Assembly: GCF_006716465.1 (NCBI RefSeq)
Contig: NZ_VFPB01000004.1
Location: 265,526 to 329,525, forward strand
From: Pseudoxanthomonas sp. 3HH-4
GTDB taxonomy: Bacteria > Pseudomonadota > Gammaproteobacteria > Xanthomonadales > Xanthomonadaceae
Length of the DNA: 64,000 nucleotides
Direction of reading: 5' to 3'
Part shown: piece after piece, positions 63,910 to 64,000 of the stretch
Position numbering within the stretch: the first letter of the stretch is position 1
Layout of the letters: every line of letters starts with the position of its first letter
The notes under the pieces: generated by a model
Database searches by the model: none
What the model was told of the DNA's origin: nothing
Seen by the model: the letters and a program-made list of their open reading frames with translations, nothing else
Made by a program: the position numbers and the translations under genes

Positions 63910-64000
63910 ATGAAGCGGTCGGTCCGCGGCGCAGCCGTGTTGTTGGCAATCTCGTTTTCGATGCTGGGAGGCAGCGTGTCTGCACAGGAAAAAACCGCGC
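63910..64000 (+). CDS. Start of an exported protein (3' end outside window)
   Basis: 30 codons are visible: a typical signal peptide (KRSVRGAAVLLAISFSMLGG, cleavage near SVSA-QE). GGAG at 63896-63899 and GAAAGG precede ATG 63910. Nothing can be said about its function. Confidence 0.6.
   Translation, partial: MKRSVRGAAVLLAISFSMLGGSVSAQEKTA

Overview
The window looks like chromosomal DNA of a high-GC gammaproteobacterium of the Lysobacteraceae/Xanthomonadaceae. A Pseudoxanthomonas-like or related genome is the best guess. That rests on gene content (peptidases with secretion signals, a DUF6164 protein, the odhA-odhB-lpd order, DUF2884 lipoproteins, many palindromic intergenic repeats), not on a computed comparison. 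About 66 protein genes are supported. I saw no rRNA, tRNA, CRISPR array, insertion sequence or prophage.

Layout. 1-9 kb: the end of an autotransporter, secreted peptidases (M13, M24), ThpR, a transglutaminase/TPR protein and TrxC. 9-13.8 kb: the most unusual part. A GNAT acetyltransferase gene is followed by a SonM-like alpha-N-methyltransferase (9640-10422) and a 91-residue precursor-like peptide (10566-10841), then a TPR-GGDEF protein and a convergent MASE2-GGDEF protein. The methyltransferase/peptide pair has the organisation of a split borosin, a ribosomal peptide with backbone N-methylation. 14-27 kb: housekeeping and stress enzymes (RidA, two HI0933-type flavoproteins, serine hydrolase, FKBP, TrhO, SelO, GST, luciferase-like monooxygenase, carboxylesterase, YaeQ). 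27-44 kb: cold-shock protein, DbpA, an overlapping ribonuclease/barstar pair, ZIP transporter, M14 peptidase, POT transporter, rhomboid protease, a lysine/alanine-rich histone-like protein, Cfa, an orphan response regulator, an AcuI-type reductase, a GIY-YIG nuclease between repeats, and a LOG protein. 44-57 kb: the 2-oxoglutarate dehydrogenase operon (sucA-odhB-lpd), a ribosomal oxygenase, a subclass B3 metallo-beta-lactamase, purB and fumC. 57-63 kb: one long minus-strand transcription unit running from a small membrane protein and a YtrA-type GntR regulator through an ABC ATPase/permease pair to three DUF2884 paralogues and a DUF4097 protein. 63-64 kb: an exported glutathione peroxidase and the start of another exported protein.

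How the genes work together. The dehydrogenase operon and fumC are TCA-cycle genes. The GntR-ABC-DUF2884 unit looks like a self-regulated envelope module, with a palindrome lying over its own -10 box. The RNase/barstar pair is a toxin-immunity unit. In the borosin-like locus the methyltransferase would bind the helical N-terminal domain of the separate precursor and methylate backbone amides near its hydrophobic core. The acetyltransferase reads into the methyltransferase with almost no gap and may be co-expressed. The locus and the front half of the next gene look less GC-rich than their surroundings, which fits acquisition by transfer.

Intergenic repeats are frequent. One perfect 23-bp inverted repeat supplies the TAG stop codons of both convergent genes that flank it.
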